DNA of 58,705 nucleotides from Oenococcus kitaharae DSM 17330 (GTDB lineage Bacteria > Bacillota > Bacilli > Lactobacillales > Lactobacillaceae). The notes beneath the pieces are model-generated. The model ran no database searches and was not told the origin of the DNA. It saw only the letters and a program-made list of their open reading frames with translations. The stretch is from NCBI RefSeq assembly GCF_000241055.1, contig NZ_CM001398.1:1066413-1125117 (forward strand), given 5' to 3'. Positions 35,627-44,052 of the stretch are shown piece by piece. The first letter of the stretch is position 1; each line of letters starts with the position of its first letter. A program made the position numbers and the translations under genes.

Positions 35627-37738
35627 ATGGCTGCTACTCGCGAATTCCCTCTAGAGAGGACCCGCAATATTGGGATCATGGCTCATATCGATGCCGGTAA
35701 GACGACAACGACCGAGCGTATCCTTTATTACACGGGTAAAATTCATAAAATTGGTGAAACCCATGATGGTGCTTCACAGATGGACTTCATGGATCAGGAA
35801 AAGGAACGTGGTATCACGATTCAATCCGCTGCCACGACTGCCATTTGGCATGGTTTCCACGAACAATGGAAGGATACGCCTTACCGTGTCAACATTATCG
35901 ATACACCAGGACACGTGGACTTCACGATTGAAGTTGAACGTTCTCTGCGTGTTTTGGATGGTGCGATCGCTGTTTTGGATGGTGCGGCCGGTGTTGAACC
36001 ACAGACTGAAACAGTTTGGCGGCAGGCAACGACTTATTCGGTACCGCGTCTTGTGTTTGTTAACAAAATGGACAAATTGGGTGCCGATTTTCAGATGTCT
36101 GTCGATTCCTTAAAGGAACGCCTGGATGTTAATGCCAAAGCTATTCAGTGGCCAATCGGTGCCGAAGATGATTTCGCTGGTGTGATTGATCTAATCGAGC
36201 GTCAAGCCTGGTATCCGGATGATAAATTGGGAACGGAGTGGGAGACCCGCCCAATTCCTGATGATTTGAAGGATCTAGTTGAAGAAAAGCGTGAAGAGTT
36301 AATTGAAGCGGTTGCTGATGTTGATGATGAATTGATGGAGAAGTACCTTGGTGAGGAAACAATTTCTGTTGCCGATCTGAAAGCTGCTATCCGTCGTGCC
36401 ACTTTGGCTTTGAAGTTCTATCCAGTACTTGCTGGTTCTGCTTATAAAGATAAGGGTGTTCAGCTGATGCTGGATGCGGTGGTTAACTATTTGCCATCAC
36501 CATTGGAAGTCCGTCCTTATACGGCGACTGATCCTGAAACGGGCAAAGAAGTCGACTTAATCGCCGATGATAAGAAGCCTTTCGCTGCTTTAGCCTTTAA
36601 GATTATGACAGACCCTTATGTCGGCCGTTTGACTTTCTTGCGTGTCTACACAGGAACTTTGAAGTCTGGTTCTTATGTGCAAAATACGACCAAAGATACG
36701 CGTGAACGTGTCGGCCGTCTGTTGCAGATGCATGCCATTACCCGTACTGAGATTGATGAGGTCTTTTCCGGTGATATTGCTGCTGCAATTGGTTTGAAGT
36801 CAACATCTACCGGAGATTCACTCACGGCTGTTGACCATCCGCTGGTTCTTGAATCAATGGACTTCCCTGACCCCGTTATCCAAATGGCTGTTGAGCCAAA
36901 GACAAAGGCTGATCAGGAAAAGATGGCTGAGGCCCTGCAGAAGCTTTCTGAAGAAGACCCTTCCTTCCATGCCGAGACTAATCCAGAGACTGGCCAAACA
37001 TTGATTTCTGGTATGGGTGAACTGCACTTGGACATTATGGTTGACCGTATGCGTCGTGAGTTCAATGTTGATGTCAATGTTGGTACGCCGCAGGTTGCTT
37101 ACCGTGAGGCCTTTACAAAGACTGTTCAGGCGCAAGGCAAGTACATCCGCCAGTCTGGTGGTAAAGGCCAGTATGGTGATGTTTGGATCGAATTTGGTCC
37201 TAATGACGAAGGCAAGGGCTTTGAATTTGATAATGCCATTGTCGGTGGTGTTGTTCCGCGTGAATACATTCCAGCCGTCGAACAAGGTTTGAAAGAAGCC
37301 ATGCAGTCTGGTCCTTTGGCCGGCTATCCATTGGTTGATTTGAAAGCCAAGCTCTATGATGGAAGTTACCATGAAGTCGATTCTTCTGAAGCTGCCTTTA
37401 AGATTGCTGCCTCCATGTCTTTGCGTGAAGCAGCCAAGACTGCCGGTGCTGTGATTCTTGAACCGATTATGAAGGTTTCGATTGTGACACCAACTGACAA
37501 TCTGGGTGACGTGATGGGCCATGTTTCAGCTCGTCGCGGCATGATTGAAGACCAGGAAACACACGGTAATTCAGTGACTGTGACTGCTAAAGTGCCTTTG
37601 GCCGAAATGTTCGGTTATACAACGACTTTGCGTTCAGCAACTCAAGGACGTGGTGTTTTCCAGATGTTCTTCGACCATTACGAAGCCGTACCTCGTAATG
37701 TGCAAGAAGATATCATTAAGAATGCTGGAAAAGAATAA
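35627..37738 (+). CDS. fusA: Elongation factor G
   Basis: EF-G catalyses translocation with GTP. The 703-aa protein has G1 [14 protein letters not shown], switch II region DTPGHVDF, G4 [11 protein letters not shown]5 GSAYKDKG, and domains II-V with [13 protein letters not shown] and AARRG-like [12 protein letters not shown]. The ATG at 35627 follows AAAGGAGAT, 14 nt after the rpsG stop. It ends the operon; tuf must be elsewhere, as in many Lactobacillales. Confidence 0.98.
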   Translation: MAATREFPLERTRNIGIMAHIDAGKTTTTERILYYTGKIHKIGETHDGASQMDFMDQEKERGITIQSAATTAIWHGFHEQWKDTPYRVNIIDTPGHVDFTIEVERSLRVLDGAIAVLDGAAGVEPQTETVWRQATTYSVPRLVFVNKMDKLGADFQMSVDSLKERLDVNAKAIQWPIGAEDDFAGVIDLIERQAWYPDDKLGTEWETRPIPDDLKDLVEEKREELIEAVADVDDELMEKYLGEETISVADLKAAIRRATLALKFYPVLAGSAYKDKGVQLMLDAVVNYLPSPLEVRPYTATDPETGKEVDLIADDKKPFAALAFKIMTDPYVGRLTFLRVYTGTLKSGSYVQNTTKDTRERVGRLLQMHAITRTEIDEVFSGDIAAAIGLKSTSTGDSLTAVDHPLVLESMDFPDPVIQMAVEPKTKADQEKMAEALQKLSEEDPSFHAETNPETGQTLISGMGELHLDIMVDRMRREFNVDVNVGTPQVAYREAFTKTVQAQGKYIRQSGGKGQYGDVWIEFGPNDEGKGFEFDNAIVGGVVPREYIPAVEQGLKEAMQSGPLAGYPLVDLKAKLYDGSYHEVDSSEAAFKIAASMSLREAAKTAGAVILEPIMKVSIVTPTDNLGDVMGHVSARRGMIEDQETHGNSVTVTAKVPLAEMFGYTTTLRSATQGRGVFQMFFDHYEAVPRNVQEDIIKNAGKE

Positions 37739-37749
37739 CTTTTTCCAAA

Positions 37750-37778
37750 TTAAAAGCGGGATTGATTCCCGCTTTTTT
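37750..37778 (+). terminator. Terminator of the str operon
   Basis: AAAAGCGGG-attgatt-CCCGCTTTT plus T run. Confidence 0.9.
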
Positions 37779-37850
37779 CTTTGGCTGAATTCGCTTTTGA
37801 AGTAATATTGTATCGTAGATCATTTTTAGATCATCAAGGAGAAAGACCGC

Positions 37851-38747
37851 GTGTACAACGGAATTGTTTTAATCGATAAACCTGCCGGCATGACGAGCTT
37901 TGATGTCGTTTCAAAAATGCGGCAGGTTTTTCATCAGAAACAAGTTGGGCATACTGGGACTTTAGATCCCTCGGTCACTGGGCTGTTAGTCATTGTTTTG
38001 GGAAAAGCGACTAAATTGATCGATTTTCTTCAGCAATCCGAAAAACAATATTGTGCTGATATGATTTTGGGTATCAAGACCGATACGCAGGATCTTGATG
38101 GCCAGATTATTGAGACGCTGCCGTTAAAAAAGCCAATCAGCGAGCTGAAGCTGCAACAGACTCTGACCACTTTTCTTGGGCAAAATCTCCAGGTGCCGCC
38201 CATGTATTCAGCGATTAAAATCAATGGCAAAAGACTTTACGATCTTGCTAGAAAAGGGCAGACTGTTGAACGGGAGGCTCGGAGTATTACAATTAGCCAG
38301 CTCGACCAGATTGGCGCGTCGCATTTTGATCAAGGCGCTGGCCGGCAGTACCTGAGTTTTACGGCAACTGTTTCAAAAGGGACTTATATTCGAACGCTGG
38401 TCGAAGATATTGGTGCCAGCATGGCTGTACCGGCCGTGATGAAAAAATTGCGTCGGCTAGCTGCCGATGGTTATCGTGTTGATCAAGCTGTGCCGCTAGA
38501 AGAATTATTGAAAAATCCCCATCCGGATCAATTCATTATCCCCCTGGAAAAGTTGTTAAAACAGCTGCCAATGGTGGCAATTAAGCAGGCTGATTGGCAA
38601 TTAGTCCGGCATGGTGCTTGGCTAAGGGACTTGGAAACGGATGCGCCGCTTGTTAGAATTTTTTATGATCAATCCATGCAGGCAATTTATAAAAAGGATC
38701 AGGGCCTGTACCGGCCTGAAAAAATGCTGCTTCATGAAAGTCATTAA
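37851..38747 (+). CDS. truB: tRNA pseudouridine-55 synthase
   Basis: TruB makes pseudouridine 55 in the T-loop of tRNAs. The 298-aa protein starts with GTG (AAGGAGAAAG upstream) and shows LIDKPAGMTSFDVV, the catalytic motif GHTGTLDPSVTGLL (Asp in TLDP), VPPMYSAIKINGKRLYDLARKG and TYIRTLVEDIG. It overlaps ribF by 14 nt, the common truB-ribF pairing of Firmicutes. Confidence 0.96.
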   Translation: MYNGIVLIDKPAGMTSFDVVSKMRQVFHQKQVGHTGTLDPSVTGLLVIVLGKATKLIDFLQQSEKQYCADMILGIKTDTQDLDGQIIETLPLKKPISELKLQQTLTTFLGQNLQVPPMYSAIKINGKRLYDLARKGQTVEREARSITISQLDQIGASHFDQGAGRQYLSFTATVSKGTYIRTLVEDIGASMAVPAVMKKLRRLAADGYRVDQAVPLEELLKNPHPDQFIIPLEKLLKQLPMVAIKQADWQLVRHGAWLRDLETDAPLVRIFYDQSMQAIYKKDQGLYRPEKMLLHESH

Positions 38748-39699
38748 TTTACAATTTCCCAATATTTATCAATCGGACCAAGATCATCAATTTGTTTTAG
38801 CGGTGGGTTATTTTGATGGGCTGCATTTGGGCCATCAGGCTGTTATTCGGCGTGCTCAGCAAATTGCCGAGCAGAGATCTTTGAAATTGGCGGTGCTGAC
38901 TTATCGGCAATCGCCTGCTAGTTTTTATCAGGACGACGCTAGTTTAAAAGCACCAATTCTGCCGTTGCCGGAAAAGTTAAAGAAGTTTGCCGAGATGCAA
39001 GTTGATACAGTTTTTCTGATTGATTATAGTTTGGCTTTCGGCCAACAACCTGCACAGACTTATGTCGATCATTACCTTGCAAAAATGGGCTTGGCAGTGC
39101 TTGTTGCTGGTTTCGATCATACATACGGGTCAGTCAAAGAAAAGGCTGATATGGCTCATTTACCTATTTATGCGAAGAAGCGCTTTGAGATAGTCTCGGT
39201 CTCCGAACAAGATGATTCTGGCGGCAAGATTTCATCTACACGTATCCGCTCTTTGATCCAATCTGGCAAAGTCAGTGATGCAAACCGGCTCTTGGGATAT
39301 GATTATCGGACGATCGGGCGAGTTGTTTTAGGCAATCAAATCGGCCGGACTTTGGGTTTTCCGACCGCGAACCAGCAGTTAATTGAGCCGCAGCTGCTTC
39401 CAAAAGCGGCTGTTTATGCCGTCAGAGTGAAGATTTTGACTGGGCAGTTTGCAGGGAAAATGCTGAACGGCATGGCTTCAATCGGGCACAACGTGACTTT
39501 CGGAGACAATAATCCGATGACAGTCGAAATCAATTTATTTGATTTTTATGGCAATATCTACGATGAAACGATTGCAGTTGATTGGATTGATTATGTCCGC
39601 GACCAGGAAAAGTTCGATTCGGTCAGAGGACTAGTCAACAAACTGCACGAGGATCAATCTGTGATCAAAAAAATTCTGGCCGCTAATTCGCCAGTCTGA
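38734..39699 (+). CDS. ribF: Bifunctional riboflavin kinase / FAD synthetase
   Basis: RibF converts riboflavin to FMN and then FAD. The 321-aa protein has an N-terminal nucleotidyltransferase domain with GYFDGLHLGHQAV and ISSTRIRSLI, and a C-terminal kinase domain with GRTLGFPTANQ and NGMASIGHNVTFGDNNPMTVEINLF-type motifs. The ATG at 38734 lies inside the end of truB with no strong ribosome binding site, so translational coupling is likely. FAD supply suits the flavoenzymes Pox and Nox in this region. Confidence 0.95.
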   Translation: MKVINLQFPNIYQSDQDHQFVLAVGYFDGLHLGHQAVIRRAQQIAEQRSLKLAVLTYRQSPASFYQDDASLKAPILPLPEKLKKFAEMQVDTVFLIDYSLAFGQQPAQTYVDHYLAKMGLAVLVAGFDHTYGSVKEKADMAHLPIYAKKRFEIVSVSEQDDSGGKISSTRIRSLIQSGKVSDANRLLGYDYRTIGRVVLGNQIGRTLGFPTANQQLIEPQLLPKAAVYAVRVKILTGQFAGKMLNGMASIGHNVTFGDNNPMTVEINLFDFYGNIYDETIAVDWIDYVRDQEKFDSVRGLVNKLHEDQSVIKKILAANSPV

Positions 39700-40230
39700 T
39701 CAAGGGCGCAAGATCAGCTGATAGGCAAAACGCGCGTTATCCTGATAATCTTGAACGCGAATAATGCCGCGTTTTTCAAAGGCAAATTTGGCAGCTAAAT
39801 GCTGCATGGCATAATTCAAGCGATGGGTATCGAAACGAACCTGATTAAATCCAAGTCGTCTGGACTCTTTAATTAATAAATCAAAGAACGTATTAGCCAG
39901 ATGTTGGCCGGAGAATTGATCAGAAATGGCAATCCGATGTATTGTTGTATAATGCAAATTGTTTGCCTCCCGCCAACTGCCATCTTCGATTTCGGCATAA
40001 CTGGGTTCAGCTTCTTGCATTAGGGCAGCGATACCAGCTATCTGGCTATCGACAAGCAGGACATAGGACCAATTTTTGGCAATATCATGTTTGAAAGAAT
40101 CTTCATTGGGGTATCCGCCTTGCCATTGGGGAGATCCAGCAGCTTTCAAACGCGCTTTGGCTTGATTAATAATTTGCATAACTTCTGGCAGATCGGCCAG
40201 TTTTGTTAATCTGATAGATAACTTAGGCAT
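39700..40230 (-). CDS. GNAT-family N-acetyltransferase
   Basis: The 176-aa protein has the GNAT fold: an N-terminal IRLTKLADLPEVMQII segment, central beta strands, the acetyl-CoA loop region ISDQFSGQHLANTFFDLLIKE, and RFDTHRLNYAMQHLAAKFAFEKRG. The substrate is unknown. It ends directly against ribF, tail to tail with no gap. Extended -10 TGCTATAAT (minus strand; forward 40239-40247) lies 8 nt before the ATG with no ribosome binding site: probable leaderless mRNA. The promoter faces the grpE promoter and may be affected by the CtsR-like operator. Confidence 0.85.
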   Translation of the reverse strand: MPKLSIRLTKLADLPEVMQIINQAKARLKAAGSPQWQGGYPNEDSFKHDIAKNWSYVLLVDSQIAGIAALMQEAEPSYAEIEDGSWREANNLHYTTIHRIAISDQFSGQHLANTFFDLLIKESRRLGFNQVRFDTHRLNYAMQHLAAKFAFEKRGIIRVQDYQDNARFAYQLILRP

Positions 40231-40256
40231 GATTCTCGATTATAGCAAAAAAAATG

Positions 40257-40296
40257 TTTGACCAATCTTGACTATTTGACCAATATTGTTTATTAT
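40257..40296 (+). promoter_or_regulatory. grpE-dnaK-dnaJ promoter with CtsR-like operator
   Basis: -35 TTGACT (40268-40273), 17-nt spacer, -10 TATTAT (40291-40296). Three CtsR-type heptads (minus strand GGTCAAA, AGTCAAG, GGTCAAA; forward TTTGACC at 40257 and 40275, CTTGACT at 40267) surround the -35. The pair AGTCAAG-ATT-GGTCAAA matches the tandem RGTCAAANANRGTCAAA box with two mismatches. No CIRCE element is present. Confidence 0.75.
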
Positions 40297-40322
40297 TTTC
40301 AGGTACGAATTGAGGTGAACTT

Positions 40323-40904
40323 TTGGTAGAAAAGAAGAAATCACAAGCTAAGAATCAAGAGAAATCCGCGAGCGAAGAAGAAATCGAGCGGGCCGTCAAA
40401 GGGTCTAAGGAAGAGCCTAAGACAGAGGCAGCCGCTAAAGAGGCAGGTCAGCCGGCTAAAAAAGAGGCACCAGCTGTTGACTATGAGGACAAATTTTATC
40501 GTGCAGAAGCAGAGTTGCAGAATGTTCAGCAGCGATTTAGCAAGGAACGTGCGACGATGCTGAAGTATGAAGGACAAGATTTGGCGAAAAGTATTCTGCC
40601 CGCACTTGATAATCTAGAACGCGCTTTAGCTAATGATGGTGATGACCAAGGATCTAAAGAGATCCGCCGCGGCGTTGAGCTTACCTATAAATCTTTGAGC
40701 AATGCGCTGCGTGATAACGGCATCACAGAGATTGGCAAGAGTGGTGACCAGTTCGATCCAAAACTTCACAACGCGATTCAAAAGACACCGATTGATGATC
40801 CGGAAAAACAAAAAGCCGATACGATTGCAGTTGTTTTGCAAAGGGGATATCAATTGCATGACCGGGTTTTGCGTCCGGCAATGGTTAGTGTTTATACAAA
40901 ATAA
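40323..40904 (+). CDS. grpE: Nucleotide exchange factor GrpE
   Basis: GrpE releases ADP from DnaK. The 193-aa product has a charged, disordered N-terminus (1-55, Lys/Glu/Ala-rich), a long coiled coil (about 55-120) and the beta-wing domain with GDQFDPKLHNAIQK and VLQRGYQLHDRVLRPAMVSV. It starts with TTG at 40323, 4 nt after GAGGTGA. It is the first gene of the operon; hrcA, usually in front, is missing. Confidence 0.96.
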   Translation: MVEKKKSQAKNQEKSASEEEIERAVKGSKEEPKTEAAAKEAGQPAKKEAPAVDYEDKFYRAEAELQNVQQRFSKERATMLKYEGQDLAKSILPALDNLERALANDGDDQGSKEIRRGVELTYKSLSNALRDNGITEIGKSGDQFDPKLHNAIQKTPIDDPEKQKADTIAVVLQRGYQLHDRVLRPAMVSVYTK

Positions 40905-40916
40905 GGAGGACTTAAA

Positions 40917-42761
40917 ATGTCAAAAATTATTGGTATCGATTTAGGAACAACAAACTCAGCTGTTGCCGTCATGGAAGGCAATGAGCCGAAGATTATTACA
41001 AATCCGGATGGCGGGCGGACGACACCATCAGTTGTCGCTTTTAAAAACGGTGAAATTCAGGTCGGTGATGTTGCAAAACGTCAAGCAATCGTCAATCCTG
41101 ATACGATTTCATCAATCAAGCGTCACATGGGCGAAAGCAACTATCGTGTGAAGGCCAACGGCAAAGAATACCGCCCTGAAGAAATTTCAGCCATGATTCT
41201 GCAATACATCAAAAAATATGCGGAAGATTATTTAGGAACACCCGTTAGCGATGCTGTTATCACGGTGCCTGCCTACTTTAACGATGCTCAGCGTCAGGCA
41301 ACAAAAGATGCTGGAAAAATTGCTGGTTTGAATGTTCAGCGTATCATTAACGAACCAACGGCGGCTGCTTTAGCCTTCGGCCTGGATAAGCTTGATAAGG
41401 ATCAAAAGATTCTTGTTTATGATTTGGGTGGTGGTACTTTCGATGTTTCCATCCTTGAATTAGGTGATGGTGTCTTTGAAGTTTTGTCAACTAATGGCGA
41501 TACACACCTTGGTGGTGATGATTTCGATCAGAAAGTGATTGACTGGCTAGTTAGTGACTTCAAAAAAGAAAATGGTGTTGACCTGTCAACTGATTCGTTA
41601 GCTCTGCAGCGTTTGAAAGATGAAGCTGAAAAAGCTAAGAAGACCTTGTCTTCAGCCAATGAAGCTCAGATTCTGTTGCCATTTATTCATCAGAACTTGA
41701 ACATTGATAAGACTTTGACGCGCGCACAATTCAACCAGCTGACTGCTGACTTGGTGGACCGTGCTAAGGCACCAGTCCAAAATGCCATGAAGGATGCCGG
41801 ATTGAGCTTCTCTGATATTGATGAAGTGATCTTAAATGGTGGTTCGACACGTATTCCAGCTGTTCAAGAATCAGTCAAGGAATTGACTGGTAAAGAACCT
41901 AACCACTCAATCAACCCTGATGAGGCCGTTGCTTTAGGCGCTGCTGTTCAAGGTGCTGTGATTACTGGTGATGTGAAAGATGTTGTTCTGCTTGATGTCA
42001 CACCTCTGTCATTAGGTATTGAAACAATGGGCGGCGTTATGACCAAGCTGATTGACCGCAACACAACGATTCCGACTTCTAAGTCGCAAGTCTTCTCAAC
42101 GGCTGCTGATAATCAGCCGGCAGTTGATATTCACGTTCTGCAAGGTGAACGTCCTATGGCTGCCGATAACAAGACTTTGGGCAATTTCCAATTGTCTGAT
42201 ATTCCTGCCGCACCGCGTGGCATTCCACAGATTGAAGTGACATTTGATATTGACCGAAACGGTATTGTATCTGTTTCCGCTAAAGATAAAGGTACTGGCA
42301 AGAGCCAAAAGATCACGATCCAAAATCCAGGAAGCATTTCTAAAGAAGAGATCGACAAGATGGTGAAGGACGCTCAGTCCAACGAAGAAGCCGATAAGAA
42401 AAAGAAGGAAGAAGTTGATTTGCATAACGAAGTTGATCAGTTGATCTTCTCTAGTGAAAAAACTTTGACTGATGTTGGCGACAAGCTGGGCGATGCTGAT
42501 AAAAAGCCGGTTCAAGACGCTTTGGACGAATTGAAGAAGGCCAAGGATTCTAACAATCTTGAGACCTTAAAAGAAAAGAAGGATGCTTTGGAAAAGGCAG
42601 CGCAAGCTTTGGCAATTAAGCTCTATCAGCAGTCTGCACCACAGTCTGGTGCAGCTGGCCAAGCTGGTCAGGCCGGACCTGATAATGGCGGCAAGTCAGG
42701 CGACGATGGCAAGACTGTCGATGGTGACTTTAAAGAAGTTAATCCTGACGACAAAAAGTAA
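40917..42761 (+). CDS. dnaK: Chaperone DnaK (Hsp70)
   Basis: The 614-aa chaperone has [51 protein letters not shown] and GGSTRIPAV in the ATPase domain, a substrate domain from about 380, and a Gly-rich tail ending in NPDDKK. Like other Gram-positive DnaK it lacks a segment in lobe IB. AAGGAGG precedes the ATG. It is 12 nt after grpE and 33 nt before dnaJ. Confidence 0.98.
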   Translation: MSKIIGIDLGTTNSAVAVMEGNEPKIITNPDGGRTTPSVVAFKNGEIQVGDVAKRQAIVNPDTISSIKRHMGESNYRVKANGKEYRPEEISAMILQYIKKYAEDYLGTPVSDAVITVPAYFNDAQRQATKDAGKIAGLNVQRIINEPTAAALAFGLDKLDKDQKILVYDLGGGTFDVSILELGDGVFEVLSTNGDTHLGGDDFDQKVIDWLVSDFKKENGVDLSTDSLALQRLKDEAEKAKKTLSSANEAQILLPFIHQNLNIDKTLTRAQFNQLTADLVDRAKAPVQNAMKDAGLSFSDIDEVILNGGSTRIPAVQESVKELTGKEPNHSINPDEAVALGAAVQGAVITGDVKDVVLLDVTPLSLGIETMGGVMTKLIDRNTTIPTSKSQVFSTAADNQPAVDIHVLQGERPMAADNKTLGNFQLSDIPAAPRGIPQIEVTFDIDRNGIVSVSAKDKGTGKSQKITIQNPGSISKEEIDKMVKDAQSNEEADKKKKEEVDLHNEVDQLIFSSEKTLTDVGDKLGDADKKPVQDALDELKKAKDSNNLETLKEKKDALEKAAQALAIKLYQQSAPQSGAAGQAGQAGPDNGGKSGDDGKTVDGDFKEVNPDDKK

Positions 42762-42768
42762 TCAAACT

Positions 42769-42785
42769 GCCGGGGGAATCCCGGC
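42769..42785 (+). promoter_or_regulatory. All-GC hairpin between dnaK and dnaJ
   Basis: GCCGGG-GGAAT-CCCGGC; the only purine-rich SD-like sequence before dnaJ (GGGGGAA, 42772-42778) lies inside this hairpin, 16 nt from the ATG. No T run follows, so it is not a terminator. It could modulate dnaJ translation or protect the upstream mRNA. Confidence 0.5.
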
Positions 42786-42794
42786 CTACATATT

Positions 42795-43730
42795 ATGGAT
42801 AATGAAGAATATTACAACACACTAGGAATTGATAAAAACGCGAGCCAAGATGAGATCAAGCATGCCTATCGGAAGCTTTCAAAGAAATATCATCCTGATT
42901 TAAATCACGAGCCCGGTGCCGAAGATAAATATAAGCAAGTACAAGAAGCTTATGAGACCTTAGGCAATCCGCAAAAGAAGGCTGCTTATGATCAGTACGG
43001 TAAGGCTGGCGCAAACGCTGGTGCCGGACAGAATGGTTTTGGCGGTGGTTTTCAGCAGGGTGGATTCAGCTTTAATGGCCAGGATTTTGGTGATTTTGGT
43101 GATATCTTTAGTCAAATGTTTGGCGGCGGCTTCAACCCTAACGGACCGCGCAAAGGACGTGATTTACAATATCGTGTTAATTTGACATTTGAAGAAGCTG
43201 TTTTCGGTAAAGAAACAGAAATCAAATATGTCCGTCAAGAAAAGGGCGGGAGTTCTAAAGAACATGCCGTCAAAGTCACGATTCCAGCAGGTGTTGAGAC
43301 AGGCCAGCAGATGCGTTTGTCTGGTCAAGGGGAGGCTGGTGTTAACGGCGGCCCCTATGGTGATTTGTATGTGTCTTTTGTTGTTGGCAAATCAGCAGAT
43401 GGCTTTCAAAGAGAAGGTGCGGATATTTATTCTGAAAAAGGCATCAGCTTTGTGCAAGCGGCTTTGGGCGATAAGATTACAGTCAAGACAGTCCGCGGCG
43501 AAGTTGAGCTGACCGTGCCGGCTGGTACGCAGACCGGAACCGAGTTCCGCTTGCGCGGTAAAGGGGCAGCTTATGTTAATAATCCCAACCGAATCGGCGA
43601 CCATTATGTCAAAGTTGTTGTGCAGGTACCGAAGAGATTGAGTGAAAAGGAAAGAAAGGCCTTGCAGAACTACGCGGAAACACGTGGGGAATCCGTGACG
43701 CCGCAAAAGAAAAGAGGGCTATTCGGCTAA
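42795..43730 (+). CDS. dnaJ: DnaJ-type co-chaperone lacking the zinc finger
   Basis: The 311-aa protein has the J domain (1-70) with HPD (YHPDLN), a Gly/Phe-rich stretch (about 75-120), and two C-terminal beta domains with [20 protein letters not shown] and [19 protein letters not shown]. The four CxxCxGxG repeats of canonical DnaJ, expected after [12 protein letters not shown], are absent, and there is no cysteine at all. It is thus class B (CbpA-like) in the dnaJ position of the dnaK operon, about 65 residues shorter than usual. The start has no normally spaced ribosome binding site. Confidence 0.93.
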   Translation: MDNEEYYNTLGIDKNASQDEIKHAYRKLSKKYHPDLNHEPGAEDKYKQVQEAYETLGNPQKKAAYDQYGKAGANAGAGQNGFGGGFQQGGFSFNGQDFGDFGDIFSQMFGGGFNPNGPRKGRDLQYRVNLTFEEAVFGKETEIKYVRQEKGGSSKEHAVKVTIPAGVETGQQMRLSGQGEAGVNGGPYGDLYVSFVVGKSADGFQREGADIYSEKGISFVQAALGDKITVKTVRGEVELTVPAGTQTGTEFRLRGKGAAYVNNPNRIGDHYVKVVVQVPKRLSEKERKALQNYAETRGESVTPQKKRGLFG

Positions 43731-43746
43731 TCGTTAGCCTTTTTTT
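43725..43746 (+). terminator. Terminator of the dnaK operon
   Basis: GGCTAA-tcg-TTAGCC plus T7, overlapping the last codons of dnaJ and ending exactly at the next start codon. Confidence 0.85.
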
Positions 43747-44052
43747 ATGAAAAAAAATCAGTACAAAGTGCAGCTTTTTTATGGGTTGCCAGTCAGTCAA
43801 AATGATCAGGGACAATTTATCTTTGCTAAAAATCGCAAAGAGATGAGTGTCTGGCGCACTGGGAAACATACTTCTGGCCGCTTTACGGAAATCGGTCAGC
43901 TTTTTTTGACTGAAAATAAATTGACGGTAGTGATTTTAAAGGCGGTTGATCTGCCTTTTAAAGATCGTCATCAATTTACACCGCTGGCACGTTTTTTGGA
44001 TAAAAAAATAGACGATTCTGAATTGAATCGTCTAAAAAAATTATTTGTGTGA
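43747..44052 (+). CDS. Hypothetical protein, 101 aa
   Basis: I do not recognise it. The product is basic, with no membrane segment, and reads like a real protein (GLPVSQNDQGQFIF, FTEIGQLFLTENKL). Doubts: the ATG directly follows the T-run of the dnaJ terminator with no ribosome binding site, and the last 14 codons are also the terminator of the convergent S9 peptidase gene, whose end it overlaps by 12 nt. It could depend on read-through from dnaJ. Confidence 0.5.
   Translation: MKKNQYKVQLFYGLPVSQNDQGQFIFAKNRKEMSVWRTGKHTSGRFTEIGQLFLTENKLTVVILKAVDLPFKDRHQFTPLARFLDKKIDDSELNRLKKLFV
44002..44034 (-). terminator. Terminator of the S9 peptidase gene
   Basis: TAGACGATTC and GAATCGTCTA form a 10-bp stem with a 6-nt loop; on the minus strand seven T follow. 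Confidence 0.88.

Noticed and set aside
40231-40322. CIRCE element (HrcA operator) before grpE
   Set aside because: No TTAGCACTC-n9-GAGTGCTAA-like inverted repeat; direct CtsR-type heptads are found instead.
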